This document shows, in pieces, positions 24,738 to 33,234 of a stretch of DNA of 46,749 nucleotides (position 1 is its first letter; each line of letters starts with the position of its first letter). Both the position numbers and the translations under genes were made by a program. The notes under the pieces are model-generated. The model was not told the DNA's origin and searched no databases. It saw only the letters and a program-made list of their open reading frames with translations. Origin of the DNA: a virus; IMG/VR virus record IMGVR_UViG_3300008262_004997, positions 1 to 46,749 of that record. The stretch is one strand, 5' to 3'.

Positions 24738-27700
24738 ATGGCTTTTCAAAATCTTTTATTCTTTAATAAAAAAGGCGACCAATACAACTTCAAATGGAAT
24801 GGAGATTATTGGGAAGGATCTGTTCTTTTCGAAAAAGTTTCAGAAAGGCTTTTTGAGATAGAACACATATTTGTAATAGAGAAATTTCTAGATCTTTCCT
24901 CTGATATAAAATACGGATTTCCACATTCTTATGGAGTTAGTCCAGGATCTCCTGTGTGGAGAACTAGATGGGAATCTAATTACGATGGGAGAACTGATGT
25001 TTCTTCCACTATATACACTTATGAGCTGGGTGTTGATGGTGAATTGGATGCTCCTATTTTAGTTAAAGCTACGAATGTAGAATTTTATCCAGAGGTTGTA
25101 GTTGGTGATACTATATCATCTCCGGAGGGAATAATTATAAGCAGTGATATTAATCCTGCTTCGATGCAAATAAACATTGCATTAAATTCTAATACCGAAG
25201 GAATATACGACAGAACATTAATCCTAGAAGATTATACAGATCCTAATAATCCTGTGACTATAATGTCAATAAACTTCCACGGAGAAGTCGAAGGAGAGGA
25301 CAGTAGATTAGCAGTAATATTAGGTAACTTTGGTAGATCTTTTAATCCAGAGGATGCTTTAATAGTAAGGGATAGCGACATAAAAGAGGAATTTCCTGAT
25401 TATGAAATAATAAACAAGAAAAGAAAAGAGCTACTACTTACTGGGGAGACTATATTTCCCTATTTAGGATCTTATAAATCCCTATTCAATGCCATAAAAT
25501 TCTTTGGATACTATGACCTTAGAGTAAAGGAGTACTGGTTAAATATTAAAAAAGATGACGCTGACACATTAACACCTCTACAACAAAACCAAACAATATT
25601 AAATCAGTTATCTCAGCCAAATATAGAAGGGCAAAGTAAGCTTGAGTTAATAAGCAGTTTAATAAAAGATGAAAACGAGGGTAAGTTTAAACAAGTAGAG
25701 GTTTACGGAAAAAATAAAGATGGCACTTTTGGATTAAAAAAACAACTTGATAAAATATTCCCGTCTAAGTCTTACAAGAAGACATCTCTTTTTGGCCTTT
25801 TCTACGACATAAATAAAGTAGTTGAGGATCAGGACGAGGATCAATACGGCTATCCCATTGTGGAAGACAGCTTTTTGTTTAGCCCGGAAGAGGTTCTCAT
25901 AAAACTTTTTGGCTTAAAAGAAAGACTTAAAAATGATTATCTTCCATTAAATGCTAGAATAATAGACATTACTGGGGAAGGAATATATTTTAATATCTAC
26001 AAAACTAGAGGGTGGACAGACTCAGTAGATATAAGCGAGATAAAAGGTGGTATCGAGGTAGACTTTAGTGTCTTTCCTAATGAGGGATACGTAGAGGATT
26101 TAAGACCATTTTATATAAAGCCAAATCAATCTGGAATTTTATATCCAGCGGTAAATGGAGCTGAGCCGGGTATAAGTTATTATGGTAACACCGTGGATCC
26201 ATATTCTTTTTTCCAGAAGTATCCAAAAAGTGCTATTCCTGATTTAGAATCTGCAATAGTGAGTTTTTATGATGATCAAAAAGCGGGAGTAATGCCTAAG
26301 TTTCTTGGTGACGGAGATTATGATCCACCAGGATACAAACTTTTCTCTGATGGCAGCGATTACGTTTTTCCTGCTGGGTGTCCGATTATAATAAAAAATA
26401 ACACTTTTAATCTTTCTTGGGAGGAAATAAGCGGAAGCTGGACCTCATTCGACACAACTATAACAACTACAAATTTACAAATAGCTAGTTACACAAGTAC
26501 AGCTTCTTCTAATCCTGGAGGAAATTTACAGACTGCAACAAGCACTGACACTTTTACTTTACCTACGACTTTCCCTAGCAATCTAACTATTAACATAGGA
26601 ACGGGCAACAATTGGTTTAGTACAACCTCTCCACAGATTATTTTAGTAAGAATAGAATCTGCAGACAATCCTGGTAACTTAGTTCTTGGGTATTGTAGCT
26701 CAGGAGACTACAACACAGTTACCGGGGACTTGTACGTGGAGTTTATGTACACTAGAGGATCCGGGGAATATTCAAACTGGAAAGTAACTCCTACTAATTT
26801 AGGATTTAGTTCTTATGTTTTTGACTACTATGAAAACTTTGTTCATTCTAACGGGTTTTATTCTTGGGATAGAATACCTTATTTGGACTTTTATGAAATT
26901 GAATGGACCATATACAAGGATGATGATGACAAACCATATTTCTTCCAAATAACTGGGGATCTTCCTGGATTAGATACACTTGTTCATTTTTTACCTTATG
27001 ATGGGAATTACAATGTTAAGTGCAGGGTTTGGGACACTTTAAATTCCATATCACTTGGAATAAAAAGAGGCGTAGTAAAAGTAGCAAAAAGAGGAATAGA
27101 ATTAAACACAATAACAAGATTTAGGGAATCTGAGACTTACAACTGGGACAACATGCCTCTTAAATGGGATAGTTATTTCTCACAGTGGCTATTCCCTGTT
27201 GAGAACACCAATAAAATAATTGATATCTCACAATTCATACAGAGCTACCCTGAGTATTCTAATAACTTTGAGGAGGGTCAGCAATGTGAAGTTCTAACCA
27301 AACTACCCGAAATAAAATCCACTTCAATTTTTGATGTTGGTGTGGATGAGATTTCTATATCAACAATAGCTAGTAATTACAATGGTAGCGGTTACGATTT
27401 AGCTACTGTGACCACTTTAACACCACACGGATACACATCAGGAAGCAATGTTTGGATATACGATTCTACTGGAGCACCATATGGACAGTATCCTATAACA
27501 GTAACCGGAACAACAACTTTCCAAATTCCTGAGATAGAGGTTACTCCAATATCTGGGGGATATGTTTACGGTTCTGGTACAGTTAAGATAATTGCAGATT
27601 CTGTCGAAATTGCTTCCTGTAATTTTCAGGGCGATCTTAATGCTACGTGTAGTTTACTTTATAGCTCAATAAATTCATCACCAATAAATCCAAAATATAA

Positions 27701-30700
27701 GGTTATCAATCTAATTGATTCTTCTGTTAATGGATACAAGACGTTTACTTTACAAGCCCCAAATAATTCAGGAGCTTTATGGAACGGTAAACCCGTTATA
27801 ATACAAGTTACTGGTTCTATTCTAGCTTCCCCTTCTTCCACTACATTCTCTGGTGGATTTAACGAAACTGAAGCTTATGTGCCTTACGATTTTGGATCTC
27901 TTCCTAAAAAAGAAATGAAGTACTGGGGAACTAAAAGATTATCCTGGGACACTTTCGAAGATTTTGCTTTTGAAAAGGCTTATGCTCATACATGGGATAT
28001 GTATGATTATCATAATGATTGGTTAGGTGGTTTTGATCTTTATTCTTTACAATATGGTGATAGGGTTAGAGTTTCTGAAGACTCCTTGGGTATGGTATTT
28101 ACAGAAACAGATTCGCCTGGGAATAATTATTTAGATCTTAGTGAAGCAGCAGATCAGTTAAACGATTCAATAGAGACAAATATAGATAGATTTGATTATA
28201 TTGTTAGAGGGTTTTCTGAATTGCCAAACAACTTCTATATAAACAGTAATCCAATTTCACCAGATCTTAGCACCAACCCAGGTCCTAAAAATATCACATC
28301 ATCTTTCTATAAAATACCCGCATACTCTCCAGTTTTATTTTACCCGACTGGTATAGCTTGGGATGCTGATGGAGATATATGGGTAACTGGTGAAGACGTA
28401 GTAAAATTTGACGGATTAAACTACACCACATATGATTCTAGTAATAGTGTTATGCCTGGTGTTTCTACTCCTACTAACTGTATAAAGATAGACAGGAATG
28501 ATGATAAGTGGATAGGAATAAATAACAATTTAGTTCCTTTAGTTAAAATAAACGATAAGGATCCAACTAAAAGTATAGCTTATTCAGTAAGTGATTTCAT
28601 AGATAATTCTGGTAATCCCGTAAGTCCCATTACAGCTTCTAGTATAAATGCAATTGAGATTAACCCTCAATCTGGTGATGTATTTGCAGCATTTACTTGT
28701 AACGGATCTCCTTCATTTGATGGGTTACTTTTCTATGACTCCCATGCTAAGTCGTGGCACCTTTATACAACTAATAATTCGGAGCTTCCTTCCGACAATA
28801 TTAGGGATCTAAAGTTGGAACATTATGGGATCAACAAATGGTATCTTTGGATAGTAACAGATAATGGACTTTCCCGATTTAATGGTGTTGATTTCAAGAA
28901 TTACAATATGAATAATTCGGGATTACCTGATAGCGATTTATATTCTATTGAAATTGATAAATTGGGTCATAAATGGATTGGAACTTCGTCTTCTTTAGTT
29001 TATTGGGATCACACGAGATGGGCGGTATGGAACAATGGAACTAATCCCGAAATATCTCTGGGTAGATTTGCAAATATCACTGAAACTGGAAATGCAAATA
29101 TATGGTTTACTATTGACGTTGGAACATCTCCAGGAAATTCTGAGTTATATTTCTTTGATGGGTATTTCTTTACAAAGGTTCTATATAGGAATGATGGCGT
29201 AACATTAATAAATCCTTGTAATGGATTAAACGGAAAAGTGCTACTTTCTGCTCCTTGGAAAACTATTAAAAATGGGGAAACAACATATCCTAAGAATTTA
29301 ATTTTTGCTACTGAGGATGGTGAGATCGGTAAGCTTGATTATGTTATACCACATATCCATGCTTCATCAAAAATTGCAGATCTCAAAGGTTGGGATTTTA
29401 TTTATCATGAGACGTCTACACCTCTACCTTCTATAGAATATATTTACAATAGTGGAGTTGGTGCTTCCCAATTAGGGTTTAATTTTATAGTTGGTCCATT
29501 TAATGACAATATAACTTTAAATTCTGATTATACAAGACCAGTCATGCCCAACGTGGACAGATACTCTTGGTATAAGCCTGTTTGGCAGCGTTATAGCATC
29601 GATCGTCTGAAAGATCAGTTTCCATCTTTAAACTTGGATCATGTCTTCTTATACGCTCCGCTACGAGATATTATAACAGGTAAAGCAACTAAGGAGCCTT
29701 ATTGGAAAAATTCACAGATAGAAAGGATCGCACAGAAAAAGTCTAGGGATCTATTTGAGAATTTTGAATGGGTTATAACATTAGGAAACAGCAATCCTGA
29801 CCAGGGTGTTAAAGTCACTGTTGATAACGAAGGTGATATTATAGCAATAGGAGATTTTACTGGGACTATATTCATGGGTGAGGTAAACAACATAGGAACA
29901 CAGGATGTTTATTTAAACACATTAGACCAGGGTGTTTATGTTGCTAAGTATAATAAAGGTGGAGTTTTACAATGGGCAAGAGCAATAGGGTCAACTTCCC
30001 CACAAGGACCTATATACGGAAGATCCGTTATAACTGACGAAAATGGAAACATATATGTTGTTTGTGATAATAGTCTAACTGGATTTATTGAAATAAATAA
30101 ATACAACTCTGATGGGGATTCATTAAACATAATCAATATCCCGGTTACACCATCACAATTCATAGGTGATATTAAAGCAGACAAATACGAGAACGTCTAT
30201 ATATGTGGCGGATTTGAAGGAACGTTAACTCTTGGAGCATTTAGCCTTACCTCAGTAGGACAGGATGCTGGATTTGTTGCCAAACTAGATTCAACATTAA
30301 GCTTTGTTTGGGCTAAGCAATTAAGCGACAGTAACTACTCTAAAGCTAATGAAATAGCAATATTAAAAGAGGAGTATTTATATTTAACAGGCGTCTTTGA
30401 CACACAAGTTAATCTGGGCACAATACAGTTAACCGGGGTTGGAAATCCGGATATGTTTGTTGCTAAACTTTATACAGGGGATGGTACATGTCTATGGGCT
30501 GATTCATTCGCTTATAACTCGTCCACATCATTTAGTGACACTTCAGTTTGTATAGATCCTAAAGGACACGTTTTAGTCACTGGATCTTTTGAAGGTACAA
30601 TAGAAATAGAGGGAACTCAGATTTCTTCTTTCCCTGGTACCACTGATATATTTCTAATTAAGCTCCTATCGACTGGAAAGCTAATGTGGATGAAAATGTG

Positions 30701-31523
30701 TGGAGGAGCTTCCGGGGATACCGCTCATGATGTCGAAAGTGATTCCGAAGAGAATGTTTATATAACAGGGTCATACACTTCCCCAGCTTACTTTTCTCCT
30801 GAAGAGATAGAATCCAGAGGAGGTACTGATATTTATTTGACAAAGTTTAATAAGGATGGATTACTTGTTGATATAGTAACTGCAGGTGGGATGAATAACG
30901 ACTCAGGTGCGGATTTAGTTTTAGATAGTGAAGAAAATATTTATATAACGGGATACTTTGAAGGAGAATCTGAATTTTCTCCTTATGTTGTTCTTTCCCC
31001 TCCAGGAGGTAGCTTAGATGCTTTCTTAGGTAAGATACCTAAACAAAGATTCCAGACCGGTTTAAAAATAGGAGGGGTTCAATCATGGTTGGGCTCACAT
31101 TCTTGGTCTTGGAGAGAGGATAAATTCTACCAGGAGGAATTTGAAATACCGATAGCAACAACAATATTTATAAACCCTATAGATTCATTAATACCTGGTA
31201 AGAAGGATCATATATGGACTTTAAGAGACACTGAGAGCAATAACGTTATTGTTAAAATCAGAAAAACTCCTTATTTTATATGGACCTTCGTAACACCAGG
31301 ATTCTATACTATATCTTGTGAATTACAAGACGCAAATGGTAACATATATGAAACTGAGCACAAGGGCAAAATAAGAGTAATAGATCACAAGACTCCTTTT
31401 GCTGGCGACTTAACACCTGAGGTTGTTAATCCGAGTGACTATCTGCTTAGATCAATATACTACGATAGGAAGGATTTTGGATTTCCTCCGTACTCAAGGT
31501 TTGATATACAAGCTGATGTTTAA
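24738..31523 (+). CDS. Giant baseplate wedge protein, gp7-like, carrying two beta-propellers
   Basis: A 2261-aa protein. Gene order after gp25 and gp6 and the helical segment at about 190-270 (VILGNFGRSFNPEDALIVRD, PYLGSYKSLFNAIKFFGYYD) suggest the gp7 wedge role; T4 gp7 is 1032 aa. A PKD/Ig-like unit sits at about 717-795. Residues about 1195-1535 hold repeats of the two-component-regulator-propeller type (WDADGDIWVTGEDVVKFDGL, LWIVTDNGLSRFNGVDFKNY, DKLGHKWIGTSSSLVYWD). Residues about 1680-2105 hold seven SBBP-like blades (SDSEENVYITGSY, DSEENIYITGYFEG). A second PKD-like unit lies at about 2140-2225. No signal peptide or transmembrane segment is visible. The propellers probably project from the baseplate rim for binding. 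The gp7 identity is moderately sure; the propeller repeats are clear. Confidence 0.72.
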   Translation: MAFQNLLFFNKKGDQYNFKWNGDYWEGSVLFEKVSERLFEIEHIFVIEKFLDLSSDIKYGFPHSYGVSPGSPVWRTRWESNYDGRTDVSSTIYTYELGVDGELDAPILVKATNVEFYPEVVVGDTISSPEGIIISSDINPASMQINIALNSNTEGIYDRTLILEDYTDPNNPVTIMSINFHGEVEGEDSRLAVILGNFGRSFNPEDALIVRDSDIKEEFPDYEIINKKRKELLLTGETIFPYLGSYKSLFNAIKFFGYYDLRVKEYWLNIKKDDADTLTPLQQNQTILNQLSQPNIEGQSKLELISSLIKDENEGKFKQVEVYGKNKDGTFGLKKQLDKIFPSKSYKKTSLFGLFYDINKVVEDQDEDQYGYPIVEDSFLFSPEEVLIKLFGLKERLKNDYLPLNARIIDITGEGIYFNIYKTRGWTDSVDISEIKGGIEVDFSVFPNEGYVEDLRPFYIKPNQSGILYPAVNGAEPGISYYGNTVDPYSFFQKYPKSAIPDLESAIVSFYDDQKAGVMPKFLGDGDYDPPGYKLFSDGSDYVFPAGCPIIIKNNTFNLSWEEISGSWTSFDTTITTTNLQIASYTSTASSNPGGNLQTATSTDTFTLPTTFPSNLTINIGTGNNWFSTTSPQIILVRIESADNPGNLVLGYCSSGDYNTVTGDLYVEFMYTRGSGEYSNWKVTPTNLGFSSYVFDYYENFVHSNGFYSWDRIPYLDFYEIEWTIYKDDDDKPYFFQITGDLPGLDTLVHFLPYDGNYNVKCRVWDTLNSISLGIKRGVVKVAKRGIELNTITRFRESETYNWDNMPLKWDSYFSQWLFPVENTNKIIDISQFIQSYPEYSNNFEEGQQCEVLTKLPEIKSTSIFDVGVDEISISTIASNYNGSGYDLATVTTLTPHGYTSGSNVWIYDSTGAPYGQYPITVTGTTTFQIPEIEVTPISGGYVYGSGTVKIIADSVEIASCNFQGDLNATCSLLYSSINSSPINPKYKVINLIDSSVNGYKTFTLQAPNNSGALWNGKPVIIQVTGSILASPSSTTFSGGFNETEAYVPYDFGSLPKKEMKYWGTKRLSWDTFEDFAFEKAYAHTWDMYDYHNDWLGGFDLYSLQYGDRVRVSEDSLGMVFTETDSPGNNYLDLSEAADQLNDSIETNIDRFDYIVRGFSELPNNFYINSNPISPDLSTNPGPKNITSSFYKIPAYSPVLFYPTGIAWDADGDIWVTGEDVVKFDGLNYTTYDSSNSVMPGVSTPTNCIKIDRNDDKWIGINNNLVPLVKINDKDPTKSIAYSVSDFIDNSGNPVSPITASSINAIEINPQSGDVFAAFTCNGSPSFDGLLFYDSHAKSWHLYTTNNSELPSDNIRDLKLEHYGINKWYLWIVTDNGLSRFNGVDFKNYNMNNSGLPDSDLYSIEIDKLGHKWIGTSSSLVYWDHTRWAVWNNGTNPEISLGRFANITETGNANIWFTIDVGTSPGNSELYFFDGYFFTKVLYRNDGVTLINPCNGLNGKVLLSAPWKTIKNGETTYPKNLIFATEDGEIGKLDYVIPHIHASSKIADLKGWDFIYHETSTPLPSIEYIYNSGVGASQLGFNFIVGPFNDNITLNSDYTRPVMPNVDRYSWYKPVWQRYSIDRLKDQFPSLNLDHVFLYAPLRDIITGKATKEPYWKNSQIERIAQKKSRDLFENFEWVITLGNSNPDQGVKVTVDNEGDIIAIGDFTGTIFMGEVNNIGTQDVYLNTLDQGVYVAKYNKGGVLQWARAIGSTSPQGPIYGRSVITDENGNIYVVCDNSLTGFIEINKYNSDGDSLNIINIPVTPSQFIGDIKADKYENVYICGGFEGTLTLGAFSLTSVGQDAGFVAKLDSTLSFVWAKQLSDSNYSKANEIAILKEEYLYLTGVFDTQVNLGTIQLTGVGNPDMFVAKLYTGDGTCLWADSFAYNSSTSFSDTSVCIDPKGHVLVTGSFEGTIEIEGTQISSFPGTTDIFLIKLLSTGKLMWMKMCGGASGDTAHDVESDSEENVYITGSYTSPAYFSPEEIESRGGTDIYLTKFNKDGLLVDIVTAGGMNNDSGADLVLDSEENIYITGYFEGESEFSPYVVLSPPGGSLDAFLGKIPKQRFQTGLKIGGVQSWLGSHSWSWREDKFYQEEFEIPIATTIFINPIDSLIPGKKDHIWTLRDTESNNVIVKIRKTPYFIWTFVTPGFYTISCELQDANGNIYETEHKGKIRVIDHKTPFAGDLTPEVVNPSDYLLRSIYYDRKDFGFPPYSRFDIQADV

Positions 31524-32191
31524 CTAGTATATTCTCTATAAACATCTAGTATTTCTGGAACTATAGGATGTCTATGGTTTTTCTTGAGTGTAATAACTTT
31601 AACCCCACTAACTCTAGATGCTATAGTATTAAGAAAGTCCAATCCCGATTCTTTCTTATTTTTTAAATCTATCTGCGATGTATCACCACATATGATAAGT
31701 TTGGAGTTAACACCAAGTCTACCAAGAACCATTTCCATCTGACTCATGGTTACGTTTTGTGCCTCGTCAACTATAACGCATGAGTTTACTAAAGTTCTAC
31801 CTCTCATAAAAGGAAAAGGAAGTATTTCTATTATACCCTCAGTGATAAGTTTTTGTACCTTATCCTTGTCATAGATCATTTCTAAGTTAGCATAAATAGG
31901 TGCTAACCATGGATCCATTTTCTCTCTAAGATCGCCTGGAAGAAATCCTATATCTTCTTTAGCAACCGTTGGTCTTGTTATCACCAATCTTTCAATCTCT
32001 CGGTTAAAAAGAAGATCAAGAGCTATCTGAACTGCTAATAAGGTTTTACCAGATCCTGCAGCTCCTTTTAAAACACTGACTGGTGTCTCAAGGATTATAT
32101 TCTTTGCCTCCTTTTGTTCCTCGTTTAATGTGAGTTTAAATTTGATTGGGTTTTTAGGTTTTCTCTTTTGAGTCCAATTACTTCCTGTCAT
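31520..32191 (-). CDS. phoH: PhoH-like P-loop ATPase
   Basis: A 223-aa protein of the PhoH family, common in large phages. Walker A is GAAGSGKT at 43-50. The family segment TRPTVAKEDIGFLPGDLREK with MDPWLAPIY follows. Walker B is CVIVDEAQN (about 138-146), then GDTSQIDL and a C-terminal KNHRHPIV arginine region. It is shorter than the E. coli protein (354 aa) but normal for phage versions. PhoH is thought to act in RNA metabolism; the phage role is not established. It is the only minus-strand gene. Its stop overlaps the wedge gene stop by 4 bases, tail to tail, and its ATG lies in the divergent control region, without a Shine-Dalgarno sequence. Confidence 0.93.
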   Translation of the reverse strand: MTGSNWTQKRKPKNPIKFKLTLNEEQKEAKNIILETPVSVLKGAAGSGKTLLAVQIALDLLFNREIERLVITRPTVAKEDIGFLPGDLREKMDPWLAPIYANLEMIYDKDKVQKLITEGIIEILPFPFMRGRTLVNSCVIVDEAQNVTMSQMEMVLGRLGVNSKLIICGDTSQIDLKNKKESGLDFLNTIASRVSGVKVITLKKNHRHPIVPEILDVYREYTS

Positions 32192-32209
32192 AAGATTTTT
32201 TTTATTTTA

Positions 32210-32230
32210 AGAAACATATTCGATGTTTCT
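32210..32230. promoter_or_regulatory. Perfect 8-bp inverted repeat, possible operator
   Basis: AGAAACAT, a 5-base spacer ATTCG, then ATGTTTCT. It lies about 19 bases upstream of the phoH ATG. No U-run follows in either direction, so it is not a terminator. It may be a dimeric repressor site or a leader hairpin. Confidence 0.4.
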
Positions 32231-32246
32231 CTGTTTAATAATTAAC

Positions 32247-32276
32247 CCTGTCTTTTCTTAAAGTATTAAGTACAGG
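32247..32276. promoter_or_regulatory. Nested dyad CCTGT/ACAGG around CTTAA/TTAAG
   Basis: The outer arms CCTGT and ACAGG enclose the inner arms CTTAA and TTAAG, with a 4-base loop and an uneven internal spacer (5 versus 1 bases). The right arm overlaps the start of the ATATATAT box, so a bound protein could block it. The role is inferred. Confidence 0.3.
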
Positions 32277-32285
32277 ATATATATC
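32273..32285 (+). promoter_or_regulatory. Candidate phage promoter element, GGATATATATC
   Basis: CAGGATATATATC lies 17 bases before ATG 32303, in the only clearly divergent gap of the window, where a rightward promoter is needed. It matches the AT-box pattern of the other gaps. Confidence 0.35.
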
Positions 32286-32302
32286 AAAAAAAGAAAAATC
32301 AA

Positions 32303-33220
32303 ATGGCAATTACAATTACCGAAATCCTTGGAACCGATTCTATTTCCGGATCAAGATTAACTATTAATGCTAACTTTTTGCTATTAGAGAATGCCTATAA
32401 TGATCTAGAAAACACTTTTAATATTAATGTTTTAACTGGATCACTAGACGTTTCTAACGCTTCGAGTGGACAAATTAAATCTAAATCAATGCTAACAAAT
32501 AGCTTGGTTATGCCTGCTTCAGGCTCTCCAACCATACAAATTTATGGAACAGGAGCCAGTGGAGGATCTTTAATTGCCTCGAATACTGTAGCGGCAGCAA
32601 CTGGTATATTCTCTAACGTGATTCAGGTTAATAGTTTTGGAGCATCTGGCCCCGCTACATTGGGAGCAACAGCAACGTTTCAAGGAACTGTTAGCTTAGA
32701 AGGTAGAACGAGCATTGGAGCTTCTGGTAATTTTGTTAACACGAATAGAAAAGCAAGCGTTGGTTCAACAACAGCTTTTCCTTCAGCTCCTGGAGCTGGT
32801 GTTACTGGAACATATTCAGTACCTTATCAATTAACACTAACCGAAAATGTTATCTATATACAATCAGACTTTGTTTCGAGTGCGCCTGCTGACACTGCAA
32901 ACGCAACTGGATTTTTCTTTTACGCAACAACTGGCGCTGGAGCAACTTCTTCTGCTATCCCTGCGGGTTACACTGTGACATTAATCGACACCGCAACTAG
33001 TACTGGACTAATCTCTACTGGTGTGACTGGTCCTTCGCCATATTACTATACAGGATTTTCAACTGGTGACGGAGCATACTCCGATCCATCTATTCAAACT
33101 TCAGGTAACCCATATAAGTCTTCTATTACTCTTATGTGGGAACCTAGAATAGATCAATCAGCTGGTACTCAAAAAGGATCTTGGGTGGTTGTAAATGACA
33201 CTCAAGGATTCACATACTAA
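32303..33220 (+). CDS. Appendage/fibre-like protein with N-terminal docking motif (305 aa)
   Basis: The first 31 residues contain ITEILGTDSISGSR and INANFLLLENA, a pattern that recurs without gaps at the start of the collagen-like fibre gene at 44426. A low-complexity Ala/Gly/Ser/Thr region follows (ASGSPTIQIYGTGASGGSL, GASGPATLGATATFQG), typical of beta-helical fibre shafts. The C-terminal part is a globular beta domain with many Thr, Tyr and Gly residues (GPSPYYYTGFSTGDGAYSD, ITLMWEPRI). No signal peptide is visible. It is probably a short trimeric appendage; a fibritin-like role is possible but no foldon is visible. It is the first gene of the block right of the divergent control region. 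Confidence 0.6.
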   Translation: MAITITEILGTDSISGSRLTINANFLLLENAYNDLENTFNINVLTGSLDVSNASSGQIKSKSMLTNSLVMPASGSPTIQIYGTGASGGSLIASNTVAAATGIFSNVIQVNSFGASGPATLGATATFQGTVSLEGRTSIGASGNFVNTNRKASVGSTTAFPSAPGAGVTGTYSVPYQLTLTENVIYIQSDFVSSAPADTANATGFFFYATTGAGATSSAIPAGYTVTLIDTATSTGLISTGVTGPSPYYYTGFSTGDGAYSDPSIQTSGNPYKSSITLMWEPRIDQSAGTQKGSWVVVNDTQGFTY

Positions 33221-33234
33221 TTAAGTATTAATAA

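Larger units (their letters stand above)
32192..32302. promoter_or_regulatory. Divergent intergenic control region
   Basis: These 111 bases separate phoH (leftward) from the first appendage gene (rightward) and must hold both start signals. The strip next to phoH is a T-rich run on the + strand (A-rich leader for phoH). Two inverted repeats follow (separate entries), and then a GGATATATATC box and an A-rich leader before ATG 32303. It is the longest non-coding stretch in the window. Confidence 0.7.
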
